This document shows, in pieces, positions 50,544 through 61,237 of a stretch of DNA of 64,000 nucleotides. Numbering within the stretch: the stretch's first letter is position 1; the number at the start of each line of letters is the position of its first letter. The DNA comes from Malania oleifera (taxonomy: Eukaryota; Streptophyta; Magnoliopsida; Santalales; Ximeniaceae), in NCBI RefSeq assembly GCF_029873635.1, contig NC_080423.1:107307988-107371987 (forward strand), given 5' to 3'. The notes under the pieces are model-generated. The model saw nothing but the letters and a program-made list of their open reading frames with translations. It was not told the DNA's origin and searched no databases. The translations under genes were made by a program, and so were the position numbers.

Positions 50544-51181
50544 TGTTGTGAAAAGACTATTGGATTGCAAGACAAAATTTATAAATGTAGCAAACAATGA
50601 AGCGCCAAAATATAATTTACACACGCAGTATATCTGAAAGCAACAAGAATCAACATGAAAATATACATGGTTTGGCAAAACCTACATCCACGGGAGCAAT
50701 CGGCAAAGGTTTCACTATGAAAAATCAAAGTGCACAATACAATGGTTACAATGATCTCCACTCTTCCACAATATGCCCAGAATGACATATTTAACATCCC
50801 CTCGGAGGCTTCCCTCCAAATACCCAACCGTCCCAACGTTCACATTCAAAATTTGAATTCTTGCTTGCAGTCCCAAGAGCAATCGTTGACGAAAAGGGTC
50901 GATTCGTTGACGATTGCTGTCCAGTTGTCGACAAATGATGCCTTTTTGTCGATAACTCTGAATGTCTGAACTCTTGGTATTTCCAATCGTTGACAAATGA
51001 GGCCTATCCGTCGACGACTCTGAATGTCTGAATTTTCATTTGCTCTCAGTATCTCCATTCGTTGACGAATGAGGCCCACTCGTCGACAAATGCTTGCTGC
51101 AGAGCACCAAAGACTTCAACCAATTGCCTTTCTTCCTTTGTTTATGAACTGCACCAAGTATAAGAGCCACAAAACACAACA
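50544..51181 (-). repeat. 5' LTR of the copia element
   Basis: Ends are TGTTGTGAAAAGAC (left, inner) and CACAAAACACAACA (right, outer). It carries a cluster of GTTGACGA/GTCGACGA motifs at about 50884-51095, in the same place as in the 3' LTR but with more substitutions. Confidence 0.9.
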
Positions 51182-51213
<32 letters not shown>

Positions 51214-51360
51214 AGATTTAGATTGTAAGAAGAAGAAAAAGAGAAGATATGTATTGAGACTTCTTCTTCATCATAAGTTGTATTGATTTTTTTTTTTTTT
51301 AAGTATTAAGTAATTTTTGAAAAGTATGCCATGCAAATATGTGTGATTTTCTAATTCCAT

Positions 51361-52489
51361 GTTAAAAAGGCATTTTATATATTTTTAATGATTATACATG
51401 ATTAGGATTTGTTGTGGACATGTTCAGTATGTTGTTCTGTTTTTGAAGTTTCTAATATGTCTGTAGAATATCAAGTTGTATTACTATCCAATATGGATAT
51501 GATTTAAATGCATTGACCCTGTACAAGTATCAATGCTTCAATCATAATTGTGGATTTCTCTGTTATGACCTAACTAACCTGAAGAAATTAACTTATCATG
51601 GTAGGAAACCCAGTTTTTTTTTTTTCCAATAGGCATAACAGGCTATGAGGGAGGTTTTTTTGACTGTCGACAAAATCCTGGTGAAATATTGTTTTTGTTT
51701 GTGTTTGATCTTTGAGACAAACAGGATTATTGCTCACAATCTTCAACAAAGAAGGCAGTAAGGTGGAGGGCTGGTAATATTCCATAGACCCTCCTGGCAG
51801 TGGCAGGCATTCTCTTGCAAGCTCAGAAGGAGTTCACTGTAGCTGGAGACATAATTTGGAGTCCTGACTTGCATTCTTTATTCATGCCATGTATCAGTTA
51901 AGTATTCGACTGTGGTGGACCTATCGTTGGTATAAAATTTAAGAGCACATGTTTTGTGACAACTTGTTTAATATTATCCAGTACTCATCATGTGTATTTC
52001 AAAGCATTTTATTATTTAACATACTAAATGTAATGTGGGAGGGGAAGTCAACACCACACACTGGCATGATTGAATGGAGGTGAATGGTGATGAAGCAGTA
52101 CATTAGAGGGATAGGTGTACTCCAAATTCCAAAAGCCTAGGTAGCTTTAAGAGGTGTGGAATCTGGTTTATATGCTACTCTAGCTCCCCACCTACGTATG
52201 GTGGGACAAGGTCCTTGCTTGAATGAGGCACCTTTTAAGGCCAGGGGTAAAGTAAGAGAGCAGGGTTAAAGTAAGAGAGCATATATTATCTTGACTGAAT
52301 AGGCTATCTAGTCATTTTGCTGCTTTGCTGAGGAATATTTTTGTTGCAACAATCAGGGCACTCATGTCAGTATCATGAGCTCCCCCTTTACCTCGTACAT
52401 CAGTGATGTGGCTTTTGGTTGTGCGCCCCCTCCCTTTTTCTTGTGTCCACCCTCAATGTCGAATGTGTGGTGGAATGATGTTCATATGA
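51361..52489. other. Intergenic DNA, no gene seen
   Basis: No long frame has a recognisable domain. A short direct repeat (GGTxAAAGTAAGAGAGCA) occurs at about 52244-52280. Confidence 0.5.
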
Positions 52490-53330
52490 CTATTAGTGCA
52501 AAAAGCCACTTGCTGCAGAAATTGTAAAAAATTATTTATAGGAAAAAGTAGTGGAAAGTAAGGCTACATATTAGAACTTAATTATTCTTGTAAGCCTGGT
52601 ATAAATAATGTGACAAAGATATATGTAAAATTGTTGGGATTATGGGATAAGAGTCTATAGGAGAAATTTAATAGTGTTTTAGTAAAGAATGATGAAAGCA
52701 ATTCAGATGGAGGAGTTATTCTGGTAAATTAATGAATAAAAACTATGTAGCTTAAAGTGTGTAAGGAATGATGCTTTGTTTTGTTTTGTTTTTTATTTGA
52801 CTAAATTAAATAGCAAGATAATGAACTCCAAGAAAATGCTGAAATATGAATGGAGAAGGAACATTATAGCACTTGGTAATAACATGTTGAGGTGACAAAA
52901 CATCAAGTCACACAAGAAAACTTCACTAGAGAATAATTATGTAAAGATGGAGACATGAAAATTCATTTTATTTCTTGCGAAGAATATTGACTGGAGCCAT
53001 TTGTCTTGACAATTGTCTGAGTGATCCAAATAGAGGAAGAAATACATGCATTTGGTAGTTATGCACTTAGAAAAACACATGATAGGATTCTAGCAAAAAA
53101 ATTGGTAGGTTTCAAAAAACAATGTTGACTAGACATTTATGCGGAGAAAAAAAATATTTGTCTGCAGTCATGGTAACAATTAAATTAGAGAAATTTATAT
53201 CCATTTATGCTCACATCGTGCAGTCACTCTTTCACATTAATTACCACATGAACTTACTGGACAATTGAGTAAACAGCAACATATAAATAGTTTACTGCAG
53301 ATAGTTCCTTGTCGATGAAACTGGAATGAT
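52490..53330 (+). mobile_element. Third, heavily decayed LINE reverse-transcriptase relic
   Basis: At about 53025-53110 the DNA AGGAAGAAATACATGCATTT..., then GTTATGCACTTAGAAAAACA and CATGATAGGATTCTAGC, aligns base by base with the RT segment encoding FIDLEKAYDRIP in the two other copies. It is riddled with indels. Its limits are guesses. No tail or target duplication was found. Confidence 0.4.
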
Positions 53331-53954
53331 AGTTCCTTGTCGATGAAACTGGAGTTAAATTTTTAAGCTAGTCCCATTGAAACCTGTTTTGAATGTTTAC
53401 GCTTTTTGGTTCCTTAAAACAAAATGTGGAATGCTACTTTTGTAGGACCATGAATATAACTGAGGGAATGGCAGAAATCCTTGACCATGAAGAGAAGAGG
53501 ATACTATTTAAGTGATTTGGATAAAAATCTAGTGAAAGAGTGTTTCAGGGTGTTGTGAGATTGTGGAATACCATCAAATGGAGTGAGTATAACTTAATTT
53601 TTTAATTGTATTAGGCTAACTATGCTCTTAGTACAATTAATAAACAACATGCCAAAATGACCATGTATGAAATGTGGCTGTTGAAATTGACAGGCTGCAC
53701 CCTCATGTAGTTGTAAGGCAAGAAATTAATGTAGGAATGTAGCTGTTGGCAGCATCAGTTGTGGATTAGAGTAGAGGCAGTCATAAGATTGGTTATTTGT
53801 AGAGAAGGCAAGTGATTGCATTAGTGAGGATTGTTTTGATTTAAGATGAAGGCACTGGTGACAGTAAAGCTAGTGTGTTCTGTAACTTCTGTTGGATAAA
53901 GAGAACCAATTTTAAGCTCGGGAGTGCTGCCTAATTCGAACCCTAGTCACAGAT

Positions 53955-54760
53955 ATGCCTAGGCGCGAGGTGCACTAATGCGATGAGGCTTGTCCTTCAA
54001 GGTGAGGTGATCTTTAAGAGGTGCAGTGAGGCACACTGGCGCGAGGTGAGCCACTCACATGTTCACATTATATATATATATATATATTCCTTCTCTTTAA
54101 TCTCAGCCATCTGTTTTTCTTCCTTATTTTTTGCTGTTTTTGTGGAATTTTTGCCACTTTTACGTTACATATACACTCAGCTGCTCTCTGACTTTCTTCT
54201 GGCCTACAGTGCTGCTGTCAATCAAAGCTGCGAACCCCCTTTTTTTAATATTTTGTTCTTCTGCTTTCCCTTTTTTTTTTTTTTGGAATTTCTGTTCCAT
54301 TTCCTGAAATTTCTGCTCTGCTGCTCCTCGATCTTTTTCTTCTGAACTGCTGTGCCACTTTTATACTGAGCTGTTTTCTGTCATGAAAGCATTGCTTTTT
54401 CTCAGCATTTCTGCTTCTGTGGTCAGGAATTGCTGGCAATTCAATTAGAGCTGCACTGGCTGCTTCTTTTGCTGTTATTTTACTTCCCTGCTGCATATTT
54501 CTGCTTCTATTTTGTGGAACTTATGTCATGAACATGTTAATGAAAATGTGTCCTATATCATTTTTATGTCCTTGTATTTAATGTGACATTTTAGAATTCA
54601 ACTATTAGTACTAATGTGTTTACAATGAAGAATCCATTATGTATGGTATTTTATAATCTTAATAAATGTGCACCTCACCTCTGTGAGGCACACACCTTCA
54701 CCTTGCATCTAGGCTCTAGGTACCCTCTGCGCCTCAGTGTGCCTTGCTTCTTTGACTACT
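53955..54760. mobile_element. Putative non-autonomous DNA transposon with GC-rich inverted ends
   Basis: The left part (53960-54055) has GCCTAGGCGCGAGGTGCACT and AGTGAGGCACACTGGCGCGA. The right part (54670-54750) has CACCTCACCTCTGTGAGGCA and CTGCGCCTCAGTGTGCCTTG. The right ends are reverse complements of the left with differences. The interior is a T/C-rich stretch without a transposase. The GGCGCGAGG-type ends recall hAT-like MITEs common in plant introns. No clean target duplication was identified. Confidence 0.4.
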
Positions 54761-56249
54761 ACGGTTGGAATTCGGAAACCACCAGAGGATTGATGTATTG
54801 ATCGTGGAACCTGTATGTATCAGTATCCTCGCCTTGCAGGATTGTAGGTTTGGTGGTGGGGCTGCCATTTGTTACTCTACAAACTGGTGCCCTATGCCAC
54901 TCAGTTTTTAATGCTTGACATGACTATACTGTGACAACTTTGGTATTTGTCTCAGCTCTAAACGTGTTTTGTCCTTGTCTTTTTCCTTATTGGCGTGTAC
55001 CAAACACATTGAATTTTAGTTCCTAGGCTTCAGAAATAGTCGAGACTTGTCATTTTCCCCGTTTCCCCATGAATGGAACATAACTGAAAGTGCTGATCAC
55101 ATGCCATAAAACAAAAGCAATAAAGCTGGCGTCCCATACGCCCCCACTTGGCCATGTGGGCTTCTATCCCTTGCTTGTTTCATAAGAAAACTAGGGCATC
55201 TAGATGTAGCTGTAGGGTTGTACTGTTCTCATTTTGGTCTAAATGACTTGTCATTGTGCATTTGCATTCCTAGTGGAGCTACAGTTAAATTTGTGGATGA
55301 AGTTCCCATGTAATGCATAAAGCACGAGTTTAATTTTTCATAGGCTGATAGAATCTATATGCAGATGGAGATCATCTGTGATGTGCATGTTCTACTTTCC
55401 AGTGTATAGTTCAAGTACAATTTATTTGGTCTCCTCTTGAGCAATTGATGCCCTATGCTACAACTAGAGTACATACTATTAGGCTGGCCCTCTACCCCAT
55501 AATCTCCTCAGAAGGAAATTTATACTACTTTGTGAATTGCTCTCTCCATTGAAGCCATTTTTATTTTGTGGCATGCAGAAAGCGCATCTTTGACATTTCT
55601 TACAGCAACTGTTATTCTTTTGTTTTTGGTGATTCCAGAGCGATTTGAGATGTGGGACAGTTTGCTGTCCGTTGTCAATTGGATGATTGCCAGGCAAGAT
55701 GGGCAAGAACAACAGATGGCTAAATCTTTACCATTGCTTAAGAGGGTTTTGATGTTGTATTGTAATATATAAATTAGAAATTCTGCATTAGTTTGATGTT
55801 TTTAATTTTGGGTTTGAGATTTCAGATTTGCGGAGTGAAATAGAGCTCTTAATATTCTCGAAGCCCCCTTCTTTGGATCTTTTTTTTTAAAAATGTTATG
55901 TGCATTTTAGTAGCACATTGGAAATGTTAATTTGAAACAGTGAACTTTTAAGGAGGTAGGCAAATTAATTGTTCTATACTCATTAGGGAAACCATGGAGG
56001 TCACTCATCCCAGCACGGAAACTCGTCAAGAAGGCTTCCTTGGATCACGCGATTCTTCTAAACTAGTAGGCAAATGTGTTTGTGAATTTGATTTTTAAAA
56101 TGTGTGGATTACAATCACTAGACTGACATAACTTATTATTTTGTTATTTTTCTAAACTGGCATAACTTATTATGTTGTGTTTTTTTTTTGTTTTTTCTAA
56201 CTTGAACACATTATTTGATGGTTTGCAATAGAAGCATATAGTAGATTAT
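54761..56249. other. Intergenic DNA, no supported gene
   Basis: The best open frame is 55566-55772 (68 codons, containing RFEMWDSLLSVVNWMIARQD). It follows an AG acceptor-like site, but I recognise no family and see no partner exons, so it is not called as a gene. The rest is unremarkable. Confidence 0.45.
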
Positions 56250-56537
56250 AGGTAAAATACATTCATCTCTTGACGGAGGCTTTTCTTGAGATTTCAAAAA
56301 TGCCACGTACCTCTTGTAGAATTTAAAAAATGACTAACCTTTGATGAAAAGATACAAATCTCTATTTACATTTTAGAAAAAGACTAATTTTTTAATTGGG
56401 GGAGTGGGGTTTGTGTCGTTTTGATAAATTTTAGTGGAGGTATCTAAAATTTTTAAAACCTCAAAGGAGGTCTTTAAGATTTTAGAAACAAACTTGTTTT
56501 TGGTTTTACCAAACTTAGGTTAGTGTCTTTGTCCTAG
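56250..56537. mobile_element. Foldback MITE-like element, second member
   Basis: The left end AGGTAAAATACATTCATCTC and the reverse complement of the right end AGGACAAAGACACTAACCTA are imperfect inverted repeats matching those at 18228-18563. Internal 'CCTCAAAGGAGGTCTTTAAG'-type sequence also resembles that copy. Non-coding. Confidence 0.5.
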
Positions 56538-56819
56538 ATTATAAATATATTGATGTAAAAATACTTTTTGTTTATATGCAGTAAACATCTCATTCCAAAC
56601 ATAGAACCACTCATATGCAAATCACTTTCAAGGCTTGCTTGCAAATACCTTTCTTTCATTTTCTGCTCTCATCGTCCATCTCACATGCTATGAGATATTA
56701 AGGACTTTCTGTGAGAGGGACAAAAAACATTATTGGTAGAGGGAAGATTTCAAATTACCTCCCCCAAAAAAGTCAAGGGAGGAAGACCATTATTGTGAAT
56801 TAAATGAAACGTTTGGAAC

Positions 56820-57255
56820 CTTTTCAATTGAAGGGTAAAGGCAAAAATATACGTTTTGTGTTGCCTGGAATGATAATCCAAAGTCAATGAGAATAATAGG
56901 TTAGTTGGTAGGAGGATGGGATAGGGAACGTGACATCTTAGATTTATTACAAAGTTGTGGTACTCTTTATGTTGCATGGAATGATAATACAAAATAAGGG
57001 ATATCGATCTAGGTGAGGCGCTAGCTAGGAGGTGAGATGGAATGTGACATCTCGGATTTAGCCTATAAAATCCAAAATAAAGCAAATAAAATAAGTTCCT
57101 ATGGAACCAATCTGATCAAAAGATAGATAGGTAGGGTTAGAAAAAGGGAAAAAATAACACATTCTTAATGCTGCGTGGAATGATAATTTAAAATCAAGAA
57201 GGAATCTTAGGTCAAGTGGTAGGAAGGTGGGGTAGGAAACGTAATATCTTACATT
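56820..57255. repeat. Three degenerate tandem units, about 130-190 bp
   Basis: Each unit contains TGTTGCxTGGAATGATAAT, a GGTxxGTxGGTAGGAxGxTGGG block and ACGTGACATCTTAGATT or a close variant (about 56855, 56970 and 57170). Frames on the minus strand are open only through the repeats. Confidence 0.65.
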
Positions 57256-57384
57256 CAATCATCAAACCCTAATCCGAAGAAAAAAGGAATATTCAAGCCT
57301 TGAAAATTCGCAAAAAATTAAAAAATTAAAAAACGTAAACAAAATAGCGTTAACCTTTTTTGCCATATTTTTTTATTGAAAAAA

Positions 57385-57645
57385 AAAAAAGAATAATAAG
57401 GTTGAACTTGAAACCCATACAAAGAACAACACTTCATGTCTTGGAGTTAATTGTTCTTATTCTTCAATTGCCAATTTATTAGGCAAAATTAGTAGATTTT
57501 TTGGTTTTGGGGGGGGGGGGGGGGGGGGGGGGAGGGGGGTGGGGGTTGAACTTGAAACCCATACAAGGGGCAATCCTTCATGCATTGGAGGTAATTGTTC
57601 TTGTTCTTTCATTGCTAATTAATTAGGCAAAGTTATTAAACATTT
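57385..57645. repeat. Direct duplication around a long poly-G tract
   Basis: A unit of about 110 bases (GTTGAACTTGAAACCCATAC ... TTAGGCAAAxTTA) occurs at about 57393-57495 and 57545-57640. Between the copies is a run of about 24 G, then A, six G, T and five G (57509-57545). Confidence 0.85.
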
Positions 57646-57685
57646 TGGGAAAAGGGAGTTACATATACTTCATCATCTCAAAATG

Positions 57686-57722
<37 letters not shown>

Positions 57723-58969
57723 TAGAGCTTTAGAAAGAAAAAAAAAAATTTCATACTGACAAGTATTTCTTGTGCAAGTATTATTTTCAATAAGAAAATT
57801 TGAGAAATTATTAGATACACAAAATGTATAAATTAGGGTTAATATAATTTTACTTATTAACAAAGAAATTCACTTATCTATCGGTCTATGCACATGCATT
57901 ATTTGATTGGCGAATCATGAATTTTGCATGCGTAAATCATCTCTTCTAAATATTTCGCACCATGTTCATTCTCAAACCACATTTTTAATCTTAGGAAGTC
58001 TCCAATTAAATGATAGAATTGAAGACACAAGCATTTATAAATTATTAAATTGTTCTAGATTGAACAAGATCATGTAGATTCACACTCAAATTTATGAGAG
58101 GGTGAAGTGTAGACTTTGAATTTGTGAAGGTGAATTGAATTAAACCTAGTCTATATATAGTCTACACTGCCCTGGCCTAGACTTTAAGGGAATAATGTAA
58201 CCAATCATTTACTCATTTAAGTTTCACTGTGATTTGACATACTTTCTAGTTTCAAAGAATCTCCTGTATGCATAGTAAAATAAAATTATTATTTTTAATT
58301 AAATAGTTTTATTGAGTTCTATCTAGAGGAATGCCATATAGTATAATCTAAATATAGTATAATATATGTTCGTAGTTATTAGTCATAACCATTTATATAC
58401 ACATTTTACAATGTTAGATCTTGAATGGTGTATATCATCAGTGATTGTGGATGGTAGTTGTATAGCTTTAGACTTTAGTACTTAATTTCATTGACATTTT
58501 AGTTTTCATTATGCCTGCATGCTCCACCTATGCATATTTTAGGCAAATAATAATATTCTAAACACATTTATTATATATTATTAGGCTATTTTTGAATAAA
58601 TTTCATTGGTAAATAAAAATATAAGGAAATGGAGTTGACACTTTTTGTCATTTATTTTTCTTCTTTTGGGTGAAAGGTTTCAAGTTTTTTGGTGCATTTA
58701 TTTAGAGAAGTGGAAACAACAAATGTACTAAAATGTTTGGGATCAAGTTATTTGAATTTGATTTGAGGTCAATCATAGTGTTGAGGTTGAACATAATGAT
58801 TCATTTGGTGGATGATTGATGGAACTCAAAGTCACTTCAGATATCTGCAAAATGAAGTTAGGTCATTGATAGGTCTCTGTCGCCTCCGAAGTATCTCTTC
58901 AAAACCTAAATCATAAGGTTATGTATCTTGAAAGATGAATACAATTAGAGAGAAAGACCTACAAAAAGT
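57646..58969. other. AT-rich intergenic DNA, no gene
   Basis: A (TA)n microsatellite lies at about 57689-57720. There are no coding or RNA features. Confidence 0.55.
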
Positions 58970-59299
58970 CTTATTATTAGTGATGAAAATATTAATGAAC
59001 CGTTAAAAATTGTCACTATATCCAACTACTAGTGGTGGATATTGAATTCGCAACGAATATCTAACTACTAGTGACATATTTTAAATGTGCTTGTAATAGT
59101 GGGTCATTAGTAATGAATTTGAATGCGTCATTAATAATTTCGTCATTGAAAAACAAAATTTGCACCTGAATATGTACATGCACCAAAATTTTTGTGAGAC
59201 TTTTCTTATTAATATATAATGACAAATCTTAATCTATTGCTAACAAAAAATATGCAAAATTAGGTAATTTTGTTGATCATATCTATTACTAATTAGTTA

Positions 59300-59336
<37 letters not shown>

Positions 59337-59480
59337 TGTTGGTAGTAGTGAGTGTTTGATATTGGATATAAAATTAACTTTGGTGACAAATATGTATTAG
59401 TAACAATTGTTTATCCATCACCAATATTTTTGGATAGTAATTACAATTGTCTATCCTTTATCAACAATTTTCAACAAAAA
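58970..59480. mobile_element. Possible CACTA-type non-autonomous remnant
   Basis: Repeated AACTACTAGTGxxxxATAT and AGTxATGAAxxxG motifs in both orientations (59020-59160, 59340-59460) resemble the subterminal repeats of plant CACTA elements. No terminal CACTA pair, target duplication or transposase was found. A (TA)n run lies at 59291-59331. Confidence 0.3.
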
Positions 59481-59749
59481 TAATAGAACATATTTTCGTG
59501 TTGGGTTATATGCATGCTTATCTTGTTTGGGGGGCGGGGGGTGCCCCTACACCTTCTATACTCATCTTCCATTAAAGTTGCCCTATGGCTCGCTTTGGTA
59601 GAGTGTAACTATCTCCCTTGTGCATGGTTCTTGTCAAAATTATCCATTTCCTGGTTATATTACACATCTAGGTAGGTTTGTTTACATTGATAAAATTGCC
59701 CTAATTATGGTTTGTGGATTGTATTCCTATGTTTTGAAATGATCATGTG

Positions 59750-60135
59750 ATCTGTACATGAAAAATCCCGCATCAAGTCATTTGGCTTGCACACAGAAGA
59801 TCTAACTTGCCTCAAGCTAAGTGATAAAGCATATGGTAGAATTGACTTACTTCAATGTATGTATGTAGCAGACTTGACTTGCCCCTTGTTCTAGATTGGC
59901 CTCCTTAGTTACATGATCTTTGCACTGTAGACTAACTTGCCTTAGGTCATGCATGACTTGCACATGACAAACCTAACCAATCTCAAGATGTTGGCTAGCT
60001 TGCATGTGGAAGAGATGACCTACTTTAGGTTATGTGACTTGCTTGACCTAACTTCCACCCCACTTAAGGTAGACTTCCTTAGTCATGTGGTCTATGCATG
60101 GCGAACTTAACCTACCTTGGACCACATGACTTTTG
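59750..60135. repeat. Degenerate repeats with ACTTGCxxxxAxACxxACTTGCC motifs
   Basis: Short blocks such as ATGACTTGCACATGACAAAC, CAAGTCATTTGGCTTGCACA and TGACTTGCTTGACCTAACTT recur at 40-70 base spacing with much variation. Origin unknown. Non-coding. Confidence 0.4.
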
Positions 60136-61173
60136 TGTAATTCTCTTGGATTAAATTTAGGTTTCACTCATAACACATAACAAGTTAGAACCAATTAAGC
60201 TTGTGCACGAACTGCTAACTGTCAGACTAACTTTAGTAGTAGATTTTTAATATATGTATTCTTCATAACTGGGAAAATATACTAAACTTTTTACACTCGT
60301 TTGTTTCGAAGGTCGATAAAATCACATATTTTTGGACATAAATTTTTGAAAATATACACTTTAAAGATACCTTATATATATAAAAAATACAAATTCATTT
60401 TAAATGAGACTTTTAATTATGCTAAAAGTACTACAGGAATGATACATTCTTTTACCCTTATCTTCTTGCTTCTTTCTCTTGCATCCATTGTCTCTCTATA
60501 AATCAAATATTTTCTTTCATTATTAGCTAGCTATATATTTAGACAGCTGTCTAGTTGATTGTTTGGTTTGTTTTATTTTGTTGAAATTCCAATTAAATAA
60601 AATTAACGTATATATCCATTCATTCGTATTCTACACATTGTTCACAAAATATATTCATTTATTAATTAAATAGTGTAAATGGATAATTGATTTGTGGAGG
60701 TAAAACGAATCTATCTCAATATCTCTAACCTAGTATACCCTAGTTAATTGGTCCGAGCCTTAGAGGCGAATAATTTGATTAATCATTTAAGCGTTTCAAC
60801 ACGAGTTGGTATTTTTTTCAAGTTCCACAGCATCTCTTATAACCTTTTCTTTTTACCTAATTAAATAGATTCTATGGGTTTTAGCTAGATCAATGTTATA
60901 TATATATACTATACTATACTATATATACATTTATAGTCATTGGTAAAAAATTATATATATAGATACACTCTTTACGATGTTAGATCATGGACCAAATCTA
61001 TGAGTAGTTGTGCATATTGGTAGTTGTAGTTTTGGACTTTGGTACTTCATTATATATTTTTTTATTATTTGTGCTTGAGCAATTCCACCGCACATTTTAT
61101 GCCAAGAATAAAGTTCAACTAACTTTTTATTTATATTATTAAACTATTTTAAATAAAATTTTATTATATACAT
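60136..61173. other. AT-rich intergenic DNA, no gene
   Basis: The open frame 60301-60501 is low complexity with a hydrophobic end and no family match. Nothing else was recognised. Confidence 0.5.
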
Positions 61174-61174
61174 T

Positions 61175-61236
<62 letters not shown>
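61174..61236. repeat. Compound (TA)n(TG)n microsatellite
   Basis: About 11 TA units pass directly into about 20 TG units, uninterrupted. It sits at the edge of the gypsy gag element. Confidence 0.95.

Positions 61237-61237
<1 letters not shown>

Larger units (their letters stand above)
45841..51181 (-). mobile_element. Structurally complete Ty1/copia element, coding-dead
   Basis: LTRs at 45841-46486 and 50544-51181 are clearly related but carry many differences. The target duplication ATATA lies at 45836-45840 and 51182-51186. On the minus strand the primer-binding site follows the right LTR and a polypurine tract (AAGGTGGAGAT) precedes the left one. Gag, zinc knuckle, protease, integrase, RT and RNase H occur in order, in about ten broken frames. 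The LTR divergence, stops and a changed RT active site show an old, inactive copy, probably Tork-type (TNT1-like). Confidence 0.92.
45092..51360. repeat. Tandem segmental duplication (about 0.45-0.5 kb) split by a copia insertion
   Basis: Copy A is 45092-45600. Copy B is 45602-45840 continued at 51182-51360. Both begin with a LINE 3' end (GACCCCACxTAGTGG), share GATATAGGTGTA, GGAAAAGAAGCTAAACCCTT, CCTATATATACATATAAACC, a (TA)(TG)n run and GACTTCTTCTTCATCATAAG, and end at ATGCAAATATGTGTGATTTTC. Copy A has an extra internal repeat near 45130-45260. The copia element entered the (TA)n run of copy B. Confidence 0.85.

Noticed and set aside
53983-54345. 120-aa Phe-rich ORF
   Set aside because: Low-complexity T-rich interior of a putative foldback element, no domain.
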